A stretch of 64,000 bases of DNA from Diphasiastrum complanatum (GCA_029204225.1 CM055111.1:19246642-19310641), one strand, 5' to 3'; positions 9,770 through 21,655 are shown, counted from the stretch's first letter. Notes: a model not told the origin generated them from the letters alone. Numbers and translations: made by a program.

Positions 9770-9903
9770 TCTATTAGAGTTTGCATCTTATTCATAGTGT
9801 AGATGTTGGTTTTTCTACATTGGCAAAATTGGTGAGTTGCTTGTCTATCTAACCAAAGATCAAAGGGAACATTTTGGATCTTAATGATCTTAAATTATTC
9901 ACA
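9770..9903 (+). repeat. 3' fragment of an A/B-type copia LTR
   Basis: Diverged match to the last ~130 bp of the A and B LTRs: AGAGTTTGCATCT, TTTTTCTACATTGGC, TAACCAAAGATC, ending TTATTCACA. No primer site follows. Confidence 0.7.
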
Positions 9904-10117
9904 GACTCCACAACCATAGGTGTTTCTATTTTTCGTCAATCCGCTCTATACAAAAGTGTCGTCCATGCGTCCATAATGAATTGTATTTTTTTACTAACAA
10001 ATATGTGTTTGAGATATAACAAATAGTAGAACAAATAGCTTAACATGTGAATGATGTACATGGCTTACATGAAAATCACACCCGCTTGCAAATTCTTACT
10101 CTCTCTTTGTTACTTCC

Positions 10118-10841
10118 TCATTGTTTGTTGAGGCCTTCTGTAAGGGCATCACGTAGCCAATCAAGCGTCATATCCTTGGGTAGAAGGGCGCGGTCAAGTG
10201 GGTATGGTTGTCTTCTATGCCCTCTCCTGAAAGTGGCTCGAGTAGTTTGTATACGAGCTTTGGACTCTTCATATCTCAAAATCCACTTTTGCAATTCTTC
10301 ACTATTAAGAATGCAAAACTTATTCGCCTTCTCTCCGAAGGACACACTCATTCTCTTGATTGCTCCTTTTCCCCGAGGTACATCACCAACAACACACTCA
10401 TCATCCTTATTATCCCAAATAGGAGGAATAGAAGGATCGCTATGAGCAAGGAACTTCGTGATATAAACCATGGACTCTTGCACTGGCCATTCTTCCGCCA
10501 TGCTACCCTCAGGCCTTGCTCATTGTCTTACGAAGCCTTTCAACATTTTCATGAATTGTTTGAAGAAAAACATGCAACGACTTTGGACAATGCTTGTATT
10601 GATAATATGGATCAATATTAATGAGAGGACATGGTAATCGGAATACCAATAGTAATTGAAAAAATAGGCAATTGAAAAAAATAGATGATGTACCTACAAT
10701 GGCCACCTCATCTACCAATTGCACAATGGGATGCCTTTGAATGGTGAGAATGGATGTTGGACGATCAAACACATTTCCTCGATGGAGCTTTGTCTTGCCG
10801 CCTTGGCTGAAATATATCTTCATAAGAAAAGTAAACAACAA
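10118..10841 (-). pseudogene. CACTA (En/Spm) transposase remnant, DUF4218 region
   Basis: On the minus strand near 10555-10480 the frame reads KMLKGFVRQ, a stop, then ARPEGSMAEEW; this is the hallmark (K)ARPEGSIAEG motif of the DUF4218 domain in plant CACTA transposase proteins. The frame continues VQESMVYITKFLAHSD, IWDNKDDECVVGDVPRGKG and NSEELQKWILRYEESK, as in the C-terminal part of that protein family. 10509-10841 holds more minus-strand sequence in another frame. There is a TGA in the motif plus frameshifts, so it is inactive. No terminal CACTA repeats were seen nearby. Confidence 0.8.
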
Positions 10842-11199
10842 TTATATATGCATTAGTTAGATCATCATCTTAAATCATTTCAAGAAAAATTATTCTGATT
10901 CTCATTGATCATACCTCACCAAACCACTGAGTTTGTAGATTGCACTCCTTAGCTCCTTTATCAAAAACCCTCTCAGCATCAAGGAAGCACAAATTGTGTT
11001 TATATCTCAATATTCCATACAATCTTTTCATGCTTCTCTTTTTCTTTATTTTGACAAATATTTGTGATTAAATAAATTTCATTGTACTAGCCAGCAAGCA
11101 TATAGTTTTCTTTCCCAAATAGCTTATCAAAAAATGCCAAAGTGATACATTATGAATCTACACATTGATGTAAACACAACAATATATGTGGTGTGTGAA
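10842..11199. other. No gene seen
   Basis: AT-rich. It may hold noncoding flank of the CACTA remnant; no terminus, LTR or ORF of note. Confidence 0.4.
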
Positions 11200-11820
11200 T
11201 AGGAGGGATTGTAAGTGTCCACCACACATTAGATTCGAAAAGGCTTTACATGTTACATGAACTTTATGTCTTCATATGATCAAATTAAGATTTATGTTTC
11301 ATAAAGTTTGCATTGTTTTTGGCTTTGCCCGATTAACACAAAATTCATCTAGATCTAATATGTTCAATATTATCGTAATTTTCCAAATATGGTAATTATT
11401 TGATGTTTCCCAATGGCTTCAATGGAAAAGAAAAAAATTGGGCAAAAATGAGCCCACCAACCATGACGGAGCTTCTTAGAAAGCAAGAATGGGAAGAACT
11501 TCGAATTTGAATTATCTTAAATAGTGTGACATGCATGCATGCACAAAATCATATTTTCCTTTTTTTCATGAAGAAAAAAGAGGTGCCTTCGAAGCAGAGC
11601 GAAATTTTGTGCAATCCCCTTATTTTTTTTCAAATTTTTTACATGGACCTTCAGATTCAAAAAGTGAATGTAAAACAAATTCACTTGTTGTTAGATGACA
11701 CTAGTACGTTTGCCCGCCCAAGTATGCGCAAAAAGTGCTTGTAAAATAAAACATGTTTCAATGTCAAGGAAGGTCCATGGCCTTGGCCGTTCCACTTGGC
11801 AAGAGGAAGGCCTCCAAGGG
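11200..11820 (+). repeat. TFIIS-N repeat, copy IV (upstream part only)
   Basis: Matches 62450-63180, and 11332 onward matches 1-610, with small deletions (for example the GC-rich part 389-484 of copy I is missing). It stops in the CAAGAGGAAGGCCTCCAAGGG stretch, where K sequence begins. No TFIIS-N coding exon is included. Confidence 0.9.
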
Positions 11821-11824
11821 CATG

Positions 11825-12596
11825 CAATTTTTCCTGTAGAATTTCTTTCGAATCTGTAGCGATGCACTTTCTAGAGTCTTCTTTCTTTCACTCCTCTCAT
11901 GCTCCTTGCTTACTATCGCTCCTATTTTCTTGGATACTCCTGCATATCTCTCCATCTACTTAGCAGGGCCACTATTGTAGCAGCAGAAGCATGGAAGGAG
12001 AAGGAAGAAACATTTGAAGCAAACCCAGATCTCCACCTTGGAAATAACCTACTGCTGCTGAGAATGTCAAAAGGATGTATGACTATGGAAGACAATATTT
12101 TAAACCGCCTGTGTGCAATCGAGTTAGAAACACAAGGGGATGAAGCTCTCACAAATTCATATGCTCAGTTTGCCACCACATTTGAAATCTTCAAGGTTGT
12201 TTTTCATGAAGAAGTGATGCCACTTTTAGTGGATAAGTAGCTTCATGTAGATGCTAAAAATCAATGTAATTCATAGTCCATGTATATCCACATAGACCAC
12301 ACACAATGGTGTGTGAAGATGTAAGTCTACATGTAGGTGAAAGATGTTTTAATCACAATCCATGTACAGCTGCGTAGACCACACACAAATGGTGTGTGAA
12401 GACATGGAGTCTGCATGTAGGTGATAGTAGAACTCAGAAAAGAAATAGATGTTTTGCTTGTGGGAGGAATTCTTGGACACCAAAACACAGGTGTGTTTGT
12501 TGACATCAGCAGTCTGCCTCCCCCTCCATTTCCTATGTGGCGATCCTAGGCACTTCTTTCTTGGCATGTAGGCGCTCCTCCTTTTCCTATAGACTA
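11825..12596 (+). mobile_element. Element K, second copy (5' truncated)
   Basis: 11825-12440 matches the K interior (3563-4186): the ORF, then the ~80-bp tandem repeat. A purine tract (CAGAAAAGAAATAGA) precedes TGTTTTGCTTG at about 12450, the inferred start of a 3' LTR whose next ~100 bp match 3160-3270. The LTR breaks off at about 12596. The 5' LTR is missing. Confidence 0.75.
11899..12240 (+). CDS. Unrecognised ORF of element K, second copy (113 aa)
   Basis: Same protein as at 3602-4000 from residue ~45 on: AAEAWKEKEETFEANPDLHL, GCMTMEDNILN, NSYAQFATTFE, ending VMPLLVDK. The hydrophobic N-terminus is read in another frame because about 30 bp are missing upstream. The difference in frame only at the N-terminus, with the rest conserved, suggests the C-terminal ~95 residues were the constrained part. 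No known domain. Confidence 0.45.
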   Translation: MLLAYYRSYFLGYSCISLHLLSRATIVAAEAWKEKEETFEANPDLHLGNNLLLLRMSKGCMTMEDNILNRLCAIELETQGDEALTNSYAQFATTFEIFKVVFHEEVMPLLVDK

Positions 12597-13016
12597 GATC
12601 TGGAAAATGATATAGGAATCATATATATACATTTTATTAGTGAGAAAAGAAATTGGGTGACTTATAAGACACCTTCACATTCAATCGTCTAAATTTTGGA
12701 CATTATAAAATTTATTGAATTTTTATACGTAAGAGAGTTTATTTCTTGTATTAAGCTTTGGTATAAGGTAAAGTCTCAAAGTGAGAAGCCTAGAAGGACC
12801 TTTGATTTTAAAAATCATTTGTATGCAGATTTTGCATCATAGATAGGCAAAACGATTGAATAACAGAAAGGCCAATTTTGTGATTCAAAAAATTGAAAAT
12901 TTTCAGCAAGTTGAACTTTATGTTTCATCCATCTCTTTGCAACTTCATTGTCTCATATTGGCAAATAGTATCAAATATGATCACAGCTCATATATTGTGT
13001 TTTGTTTTGTTTGGTT
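12597..13016. other. No gene seen
   Basis: AT-rich noncoding sequence; only short frames. Confidence 0.4.
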
Positions 13017-13246
13017 TTTATTTGAGCTAGGCAATTCTAGTTATTATGGTTTTTGTGACAAATATAATTCATGAATAAATTTTCATCAATAACACCTAAT
13101 CTTTATCCAAATATAGTTTTGTGATTGTGTTTTCTTTTGCAGGACATGAAAATGTGTTCCATATTTGATGAAGAAATGGTCGAATTTTCAAATATGCATC
13201 CTGAAGACTACTTTATTGGTGATTTGTGATGCTTTGAAATTGCGAA
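13017..13246. repeat. 230-bp repeat, also at 21656-21868, with exon-like segment
   Basis: Nearly identical to 21656-21868. It contains TTTCTTTTGCAG followed by an open segment (DMKMCSIFDEEMVEFSNMHP then EDYFIGDL and a stop), which looks like a 3' splice site and a terminal exon. The gene is unrecognised; both copies have the same frame. Confidence 0.6.
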
Positions 13247-13867
13247 TACTGAGAAATAGAGATACTGAGATTTGGATCGAGAATGCTGTGAATATTGTGA
13301 ATATTGATTGTGAACATTGTGAATACTAATGTGAAATTGTGAATATTGAGAAATGAATATTATGAGATACTAATCATGAATAATGAGAAATCTGTTAATA
13401 GTGATCTTGAATACTGATCTTCAATATTCTTAAATAAAAAATACTCTACAACATAATTGTGATTATTATGGATGTTTCTAAAACCAAATTAAGAATGTTA
13501 AAATGTGATTATTTAAAATAAGAATTGTGCTTGCTAATCTTGGTTACTTGTGCTAAATTTTTAGTTACAACAAACAATTATCCAAATTTTGGAAGTACAA
13601 AATAATTTCTCACACCAATATCTAGAATACCTTTTTCAGATCCTAAAATTTTAGGATTCATGCTATGATGACATGGCAAGGCCTTTGTGGTACAATACCA
13701 CATCGTTCTTGTTACATTTCTTCCCTCTATCTTCACTGACAAACATATCTACCTCGTTACCAAGTATTGCTCTAGTTATAACATCAACATTTTGATAACA
13801 AAACCAACATGACAAGAACTGGAAATGCTTCATGGTGATTTGCCAGAGAAACAATAAACAACTTGTA
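13247..13867. other. AT-rich, degenerate GTGAATATTG repeat then nothing
   Basis: 13260-13440 is built from loose repeats of GTGAATATTG/GAGAAATA. The rest has no supported feature. Confidence 0.5.
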
Positions 13868-14720
13868 GAAAAAGTGCAGTTCTTATTTGAGCAACTACAA
13901 ATAATTTTCTAGCAACAAAATCTAAACTATGCAAAACAAATCTAAAAGAAGCAGATTTCTTTAAAATAAAAATCAAATCTACAGAGAGTACAACAATCTA
14001 CCAAAAAATCTGAATCTACCGAACTAATTGAGATTTGATGCAAGGGTTGGATCTACTACAAATGTATTGGAGAATTGGCCATCCGAATAGCCTTTAGAAT
14101 AGACACTGCTATACTAAATCCAGTCCATTCCAGCCCATGTATCATAAATTCGGTGTCTCCTATGCTTTAATCAAAACCGACAAAAGAAAATGAGGAGTCT
14201 AAAAAACTTGCAAAACCAAAGATTTAATCACAATGTTCCAAATACTATAGTGCGAGATGGAGACTAATAAGAGAGAGATTACATGACATCCAACACTCGC
14301 CAAAGCTCCATCTTCCATCTTACATCTTTTCTTTTGTCACCTACACAAACATGCCAACACAATGGGATTAGTTGGAATCCAATGAAAAATAAAAGAAGAG
14401 TTTTAGCGTTCTTGAGAGCACCATTTCTTACTATTTGATTTTACAAGGAGGAAAGCTAAAGAAGCACAATCAAGAGGAGCAAGAGCATTAGGACAAAGGA
14501 AGAAGTGCAAAAGCAAGAGGAAGAGCAATAATCAAGAGTGAGGGAGAGGAGGGATTAAACAACCAAAGGAGTAGAGAAAGGCAGGTGCGTCCCTAGATAC
14601 CATCACCAACTCCATTTCCATTTACAAAAAGGCCGCGAGAAGGGACAAAGATTTCAAAATTTGTGAGCATATGTCTGAGCGTCGATATAACCCACAATTT
14701 AGCTTTAGTATTCCGAGTTC
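13868..14720 (-). repeat. Uninterrupted paralogue of the sequence flanking element H
   Basis: The reverse complement matches 30305-30957 and then, without a gap, 47668-47846. The point matching the H insertion is about 14081-14096 and has neither H nor a duplicated target. It also lacks the CACTA terminus that begins at 47847 in the other copy. No recognised gene is in it, although both copies have a possible donor/acceptor pair (TTTGTGTAG|GAGACAAG). Confidence 0.85.
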
Positions 14721-15838
14721 TATTCCAAGGTCTATTCTGAGGCCCTCACTAAGTGCTGAAATCCCACATATTCCTAAGTTTCCCTTTGATATCCCACATC
14801 TTGCAATGTATGTCAGCTTTTGAAAAACCATGCCTGCAATAACCTTCAACTCAAAAATGTTGCATTCTAAAATCATACAACTATGAAAGATTGTCGGTTA
14901 TTATAGTTCCTAGCCTTGTTAAAGAACATGTACAGTGCATTAAATGAAACTACGTTTTATCTAATAAACTATATTCATCATAATAAAAGAATTTAAAATT
15001 ATTCAAACATCGATGTTGGCATCCAACTACTTTTCTTGGGCATCAACCTAGCTCGCTCCAGCAATAAGTTCATGGTACAATGTGTTATAAGGTTACAAAT
15101 TAGCCATGTATCAATAGGTATACAAATATAACTTATATAAAAAACTATGCAAAAAGCTCGAGCACCTACAAGATAGAACTTCCAGACAATTTCTAAAGAC
15201 ATGCATCCTATATATTCACAAGCCAACAATTTAAAATCCTACATATATTTGAGTAAACATACAATTTTCTACAAAATCAAAATAGTCAGTTTTCATAGTC
15301 TTAAATTTTTTAAGGGTTATTCTGAGTTCCTCAGTAAATGTTGAAATCAAATTGGATGAATACAAGATGTGGGAATGCCCTAAAGTGTGTGAATGATCTC
15401 CTAAGCAAGCTTATGCACTTGTTGATGGATGCTAGATTGAATTCCAGGATCTAGATAAAAAGCTAAGGCATAGAGGCAAAGATAGATGCATATGTTGATA
15501 ACCAAAGTACATACACTTTTAAGATAGTGATCCATGAAGAAACTAATTGAAATTAAGCTCCTATCCTTGGGTAGAGAGATAATAGAGCTAATTTGAATTC
15601 GGGTGGAGAGAGAAATTAAAACAAGCAAATCTCACAATACTTAAATTTGACTAAAAAACTCAACATATATTATCATTCCAAAGAGAAGTACATATGAAAC
15701 TCGTGGAGATTCTTCCCTGCATGCTATTGGACCCCTAATCCTAGCCTCTCTAATGCTATTGGATGAGTGATGTATCCATCTTGCAATTCTATTGGACCCT
15801 TCTTGAAGATTTCTCAATTCCTATTGGATTGGACCCCT
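14721..15838. other. No gene seen
   Basis: AT-rich; short ORFs without motifs. 15715-15835 has four loosely spaced copies of CTATTGGA next to the D LTR. Confidence 0.4.
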
Positions 15839-16095
15839 TGAACAAAGCCAACACTTTGACTTGATCATTCATCAAATTACATTAGCACAAGTGTCACAAT
15901 CATATCTACAACCCTACATATCTCGAGATTGCATCACAGATGACTTTTGGCTCAATAGTGGCATTACATGTGGATTTGACCAATTTGCCATCTATGCCAA
16001 TTTTTGGCCCTATCACAAATCTACACAAAGATGCTTGACATAAAGACTTAGGAGACCCCTAAAGCTATGATAGATAAATTTTTATGATTTTCACA
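15839..16095 (-). repeat. 3' LTR of D
   Basis: 257 bp on the minus strand, TGTGAAAATC...TTTGTTCA. A purine tract (minus strand, GGAGGAG) lies just inside at 16096-16104. A second LTR of this type is at 49358-49611, and its first ~10 bp are left at 54172-54181. Confidence 0.75.
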
Positions 16096-16141
16096 CTCCT
16101 CCTAAAAAGATATCTAATCTAAAAAAGCATTGATCTTGGAA

Positions 16142-16490
16142 TCATTCCAAGATTGGATATATGTTTGATGAAGGAATCTTGAGTAGAGGCTTGGTGAGTA
16201 GATCGGCAATACAAGATGATGAATCAATATGCTCCAAATGGATCTCTCCTCCAATAGGCTTCTCTCTCACAAAGTGGTGTCCCACTTCTACATGCTTGCT
16301 TCTTGCATGAAAAATTGGACTATTTGCAAGTGCTTGGGCCGAGATATTATCACAATATAGAAGTAGTAGCTCCACATCTTTAATGCACTTTAGCTCCAAT
16401 AGAATCCTCTTGATCCAAAGCACTTCTTTTGTTGATGTAGTGAGTGCTTTGTACTCGGCCTCACAAGAAGAATGAGAGATAGTCTAATTT
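16142..16490 (-). pseudogene. Copia RNase H C-terminal part (D)
   Basis: Minus-strand SHSSCEAEYKALTTSTKE then VLWIKRILLELK, LLYCDNISAQALANSPIFHA, RSKHVEVGHHFVRE and CIADLLTKPL, the standard end of copia Pol. The N-terminal half of RNase H and most of the RT are deleted upstream. Confidence 0.9.
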
Positions 16491-17135
16491 AAACACCTTC
16501 CACTTGAAATAAGTAGTAAGAGATACAAGAATCCTCATTGCCACCACTGTTTGCCACGAGTGCAAAGGTCTCCTCATAATCAATTCCATGGATTTGAGCA
16601 AGTCCCTTGGCACATATTCTTGCCTTATACTTGTTGATAGTGCCATCTTGATTATACTTGATTCAAAACACCCACTTGGATCCAATGATGTGCTTGTTGG
16701 ATGGAGGATCCACAAGCTCCCAAGTGTTGTTGATGATCAAGGTTTCATACTCTTGCTTCATGGCATCATACCACTCCTTGGTATTGAGTGCCTCTTCAAC
16801 ATCCTTTGGCTCTTCATGAGAGATGAAATATGCAAATCAAGCTCCACTTGCTTGCCTTTGTCATAAAAAAAAAGCCTCTTAGGCTCAGATCTCTCTCTAG
16901 ATGTCCTCCTAGGTGTGTAAACCTGAGGAGACTCCTCCTCAAATCTCGACCCCAACAACTCTTGATGGTATTCAATAGGCATGATAGCTGATGGATCTTG
17001 AGGTGACTTGATCTCGGCCCCTTCAAATGATGGATGTTGATCTTCATGGAATATAACATCTCTACTTTCAATCACTTGAGAAGTAGAGAGCACAATGACT
17101 CTAGAAGGCTTTTTGGTGGATGCATATCCAACCAT
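16491..17135 (-). pseudogene. Copia integrase C-terminus and RT N-terminus (D)
   Basis: 17135-16758 encodes the linker between integrase and RT (VESRDVIFHEDQHPSF type, TPRRTSRERSEPKRL). It continues in broken frames into RT N-terminal motifs (NNTWELV, GSKWVF, IKYNQDGTINKYKAR) and stops at TYFKWKVFKLD, before the first catalytic Asp block. It cannot make an active RT. Confidence 0.85.
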
Positions 17136-17726
17136 GATCCCTTTGCTGGAGCATGGATCATCCTTCTTCTTTAAATTAGTGCCAAATACTCTAAGGTGAT
17201 CAACCTTAGGCTTTTTTTTGAATAAGACCTCATATGGTGTCCTTCCTCCAATATCAAGATGTGGGAGCCTATTGCAAAGATAATTTGCACAATTTATAGC
17301 TTCTCCTCAAAAGTCTACAGGCAAAGATGCTTCAATCCTTATGGATTTTGACATTCACATAAGGATCTATTCTTCCTCTCGGCCACTCCATTTTGAGATG
17401 GTGAATAAGCACAAGAGGATGCCCTCTTTATACCTTCTTGCTCACAATAGTCATGGAATTTGTTGGAGATAAACTCTTCTCCTCCATCACACCTCAAAGC
17501 CTTGATCTTGAATGAGAATTTCTTCTCAACATATGCTTTGAATATAAGGAAACGATCATACACCAAAGATTTAGAAGTAAGAAGATATAGCTAATATTGT
17601 GAAATCATCAATAAAGGTCACAAAGCAAGTGGCTCATCCCTTGCTTTGAGATGATGAGAAGTGCACATCCAAGCGTATCAACTCCAAAGGATGAGTGCTT
17701 TTGATGGACGATCTTTTATATGCTTT
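17136..17726 (-). pseudogene. Copia integrase core fragment (D)
   Basis: Minus-strand IKALRCDGGEEFISNKFHDY and SQNGVAERKNRSLCE carry the second Asp and the Glu of the DDE triad. A deletion near 17340 removes part of the downstream core, and stops occur at 17567-17726. Confidence 0.85.
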
Positions 17727-18358
17727 CTAGTTTGACTTTGCAATAGCACAAGTCTCACAAGGCTTGATCTCCTTGGAAAGATTCCTTGGTAAGCCAATAG
17801 CCTTGGCTTCTTTGCACATAGAAAGCATAAATTTGTAGCTAGGATGTCTTAACCTATTATGCCATAACTTCTCCTTGGAAAGCTTTTTCTCAAAAGCAAT
17901 ATTACAACTCTCTCTTGGATCAAGCCTGTATATGCCTCCAAATCTTGGTCCATGTGCAAGGATCTCATCATTTCTCTTGATAATACAAGAATCAATATTG
18001 AATTTCACATCAAGGCCTCCATCAATAAGTTGGCCAACACTAATGAGGTTCTTTGTAAGATTAGGCACAAAAAAAACCTTGTTGAGAGAAAGAGTGTTAG
18101 AAGATGAGGTCTTCAAGGCAATACTCCCTATGCCTTCAATATTGCATTCTTGGTCATTTGCTATATAGATAGTCTTCTTAGCTCCTCCATAAGGCATAAT
18201 AGATGTGAAGGACTCCTTGGAGCTACACATATGTGAAGATGCTCCACTATCAATGTACCAAGGTCCATCTTTCTTGAAAAGTGTAGATGAAAAACTAGTA
18301 CCATAAGAGATCCCTCTCCATCACTTGCAATATAGCTTCTTTCTCATTTAAAAGGTTG
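17727..18358 (-). pseudogene. Copia protease/pre-integrase region (D)
   Basis: 18230-17727 has the pre-integrase block (FVPNLTKNLISVGQLIDGGL) and the integrase zinc finger (LWHNRLRHPSYKF ... CETCAIAKS). Just upstream (about 18245-18275) the minus strand reads WYIDSGASSHM, the aspartic protease active-site motif. Homology ends at about 18358. Confidence 0.85.
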
Positions 18359-18394
18359 CTTAGTACAGAGGTCGGGGAAACAATTTGTACATTC

Positions 18395-18640
18395 TAAACC
18401 ATAAACCCTAAATCCTAAGCCGTAAACCCTAAACTCTAAGCCCTAAACCTTGAACCCTTAATCCATATCCTAGATCCTAAATTCTAAACCATAAACTCTA
18501 GACCCTAAATCCTAAACTTTGAAATCTAAAACCTAAACCCTAAATTCTATACCCCAAACCATGAACTCTAAATTTTAAATTCTAAACCCTAAACTCTAAA
18601 TTCCAAGCCATAAATCTTGAATCCTAAATCCTGTACTCTG
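18395..18640. repeat. Degenerate AAACCCT (telomere-like) array
   Basis: About 30 imperfect 7-bp units (AAACCCT, AAATCCT, AAACTCT, AAGCCCT). Equivalent arrays sit at 49776-50050 and 54350-54540, all in R units. Degeneracy and recurrence fit an internal part of the repeat rather than a recent telomere. Confidence 0.9.
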
Positions 18641-19099
18641 AATCCAAAATTGTTGGAAATAAACAGGATCCTATTTTGTTAGTCTTAATCCACTAGAAAT
18701 TGACATATGTTTAAGGATCCTATCTAAAGTTCAGAAAGTTGCTCCACGTATTATCAAATTTTCAGACATCTTGAGTAATCAGATAGATAGCGAGCAACAA
18801 CTATATTGATAGTGATTTGGTTATCTTAATTTCAAACTCAAATTAGAACATATACATTGTTGGTATGCCATCGGAAGCTCAATGTGCAAAATTAACCATA
18901 CAGAAGTCATTTAAAGATCATCACACACTTGAATAATTCAAGATTTATTTATCAATCCACTACAACTTTCATCTACTAGACAAATAAAACAAAGATGATA
19001 AAGATCAATGTTGATACAACAGGTAACAACAAAATGCCACAATTAGTGGTTGCGAATAGAATTGCAAAAGCTGAACTGCCTTCATTGCATTCTACACAG

Positions 19100-19328
<229 letters not shown>

Positions 19329-19409
19329 TCCCCCATGCTAGTATCTCAAAATTAAGGCCCACATGCTTATATGAATATCCCTCATGTAGGAGGGAAAGAA
19401 TTGAAGGGG

Positions 19410-20243
19410 CCAACACCTGAAAATAGTCCCCAGAATGGTCCACTGACCAGATCAGGTCACATGACATCAGATGGGGTTCGTAGCTTCTTCAATTCGACTT
19501 TGAGGTGGGTGTTTTCATTCGTCAACTTTGACAGCTCATAAGAGCTGTGGGATCACTTAAGGCATTTCTCTTCCAAAATGGAGACAATTTGTTGATTTAT
19601 GATCTTTGTCAATTGGGTGCCCTGGGTAGCAACAGAAGTGTACACAGCCTGATACTAGGGAACTTCATTCTCTAACTGGAAGGACTCTGCATTAGCAGCT
19701 GCTATGTGCCATTTAGTTCCCAATAGTCTATCTCGTAGATCCATATTCTCAACTTTTAGTAATGATGATTTTGCTTCATTGGCAGCAAGATTACCTTTCA
19801 ACAACTCCACCTCGAGGTCTCTCTTGTCTTTCTAGTGCGGCATTTCAATAACTGGCCTTCACCAATGGAGTCCTTTCAATCCATTTCTCTACCTAGTCAG
19901 TATCAACACATTTTGCAGCCAACCATTGCTCTGCTTCTGCACTCGACACCATTATGGGGGTCTGTAAACAGAAGCCCTGCAGTGTAGTGTCACTAGAATC
20001 GTAGAGCACGGGGTAAGTATCAAAAGGGGTAGCTGGTAAAGAGTGTTCCTTGTGAGAATCAAATTTGCCTCTGTCAACAGACGACTAATCTGCAGGTCGT
20101 GCTGGGGTAGAAACGTTGGTCTGTTGAGGTGTTGCCAGTGACAACTGATTCAGGGCCTCACTAATCCAGTAGTGTCCTATAAAACCCAGGAGGGTCTATG
20201 TCGTCAACTGCAGCAACACACTCGGCTATCTTCTTATCAGTTT
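19410..20243 (-). pseudogene. Coiled-coil coding remnant in R3
   Basis: The minus strand matches 56070-55240 with many stops. Pieces include KWHIAAANAESFQLENEVP-type sequence and AECVAAVDDIDPPGFYRTLL (20240-20161). The family is unrecognised; heptad-like Leu/Glu spacing suggests a coiled coil, possibly a gypsy-type Gag or accessory ORF. Confidence 0.45.
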
Positions 20244-21655
20244 TCCATATATCTGATATAGCGATTGTCATTTTTTCTGTACTCACACAAGCAATTGTTT
20301 GTTTCAGCAAGTTATTAGATTTTTTGTGAATGAGTGATACCAAGATACGATATTTCAGAAAGAGCTAGAAATAATTACGTTGTTCAGTTGAATTTATGAA
20401 AATCCTCTTCAAATACAGAAACAGTGATTGTACCAGCTCTCTTGGTTGAGAGTTTTCTCTAATGGTATTTGGCTTTCCAGAGTCCTGGTCATTCATATTT
20501 AAGTGGCTTGTTTCAGTAATCCATGCTTGTTGTTTATCCTCTAATTCACCAAATTTATGCAACTTGTGCATCAGACATCTACATGAGATTTCGGGCTTGT
20601 AACTATAGTTATGTTATTGTACTCATGTTAATACAGCAGATGAAAAATTGGGGCAGCTAACCTGTAACTGAATTTGGATAGCAGAGACAAGTTCTAATTT
20701 CAATAATGCAATCTTTGTCACAATGGCTTGTGGGATCTCTTTCATTGTATTCTCCAGTTCTTGCATCCTTGATTTTACCATGCAAATATAACCTATGATT
20801 GTAGGGCGTCTTGCCGACGAATTACTTTTTTTCTACTTGCTTCAACTGTACAGGTGCTGATTTTGAACGTTAGTCAGAAAATAATTTTGAAATGTGCTGA
20901 TTCAATCCCTTCTTGTTGTAGTAGCTGACATTTTATTGGGCCTTAGAAACTGAATTCAATTATGATATGACATCATCACGAGCCAACTCCCATTTCTTTT
21001 TTCCAGAGCTATCAAATTTCGTTTCTCCATCTGAGTCATGGCAATGATAAGCGTGATCAATCAAACGCTCATTCGCAACTCTGTGAGTTATTCACAACTG
21101 TGCGACTTTCTACAACGTCATCATACCACTTTAGTTTTTTGTAACAGGACAAGCTTCTATTGACAAATGCAGGTACGTTAACTAACTGATAATCAGGTGT
21201 TCAGTTTTTCAGATATCTGATAACAGCGTTTTGGTCGCTTCTTGTATGAACTTGATATTGTCTCTTTTTTTTTTGGCTTGTCATTTTTCTTTGGTTAGAG
21301 GCACGTATTTCCAAAATATTGGATTGCAGATTTAAGTATGGCCTCGTAAAGTTCTTTATTAAGCTTGTGCGTTTTTAGCATTGAATGAACATCCATTCAT
21401 AATTTTTTATGACTATAAAGTTTCATAGGATGATTATGGCCTTTGTCTGCTACTTTGCAATATAGTGACACAGTGATTCTTCAGTACCAAAAATTTTAGC
21501 TCCTTTGGGTTTTGTAGCAACCAAAGTATGTGCAATGGGTAAATTGTGATGTTTGGGACGGTCTTGCATAGTTGCAGAAGTACTTGAACATTGGCTGGAT
21601 CTGTAAGCATGATTTTTTATATTGATGTCATCAATTGCATATCCAACCTTCTTCT
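20244..21655 (-). other. Possible exon fragments of an unrecognised gene
   Basis: On the minus strand, a coiled-coil-like open segment (MQELENTMKEIPQAIVTKIA then LLKLELVSAIQIQLQ, about 20775-20665) ends at CAG|GTTAGC, a plausible donor. A plausible acceptor (CATGTAG) precedes an open segment with DKQQAWITETSHLNMNDQD and RELVQSLFLYLKRIF (20571-20395). This may be a host gene fragment captured next to R3. No function can be named. Confidence 0.35.

Larger units (their letters stand above)
15839..18358 (-). mobile_element. Copia element D, 5'-truncated and decayed
   Basis: Minus-strand order from high to low coordinates: protease/pre-integrase, integrase core, integrase C-terminus, RT N-terminus, RNase H, 3' LTR. 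Gag and 5' LTR are missing where repeat R3 begins at about 18358. Most of the RT is deleted. The fragments are in several frames with stops. Confidence 0.85.

Noticed and set aside
10047-10621. Plus-strand ORFs of 132 and 137 aa
   Set aside because: Antisense shadows of the minus-strand CACTA transposase remnant with its ARPEGSMAEEW motif.
16588-16866. Plus-strand 92-aa ORF
   Set aside because: Antisense to the D element RT/integrase region, whose minus-strand motifs are clear.
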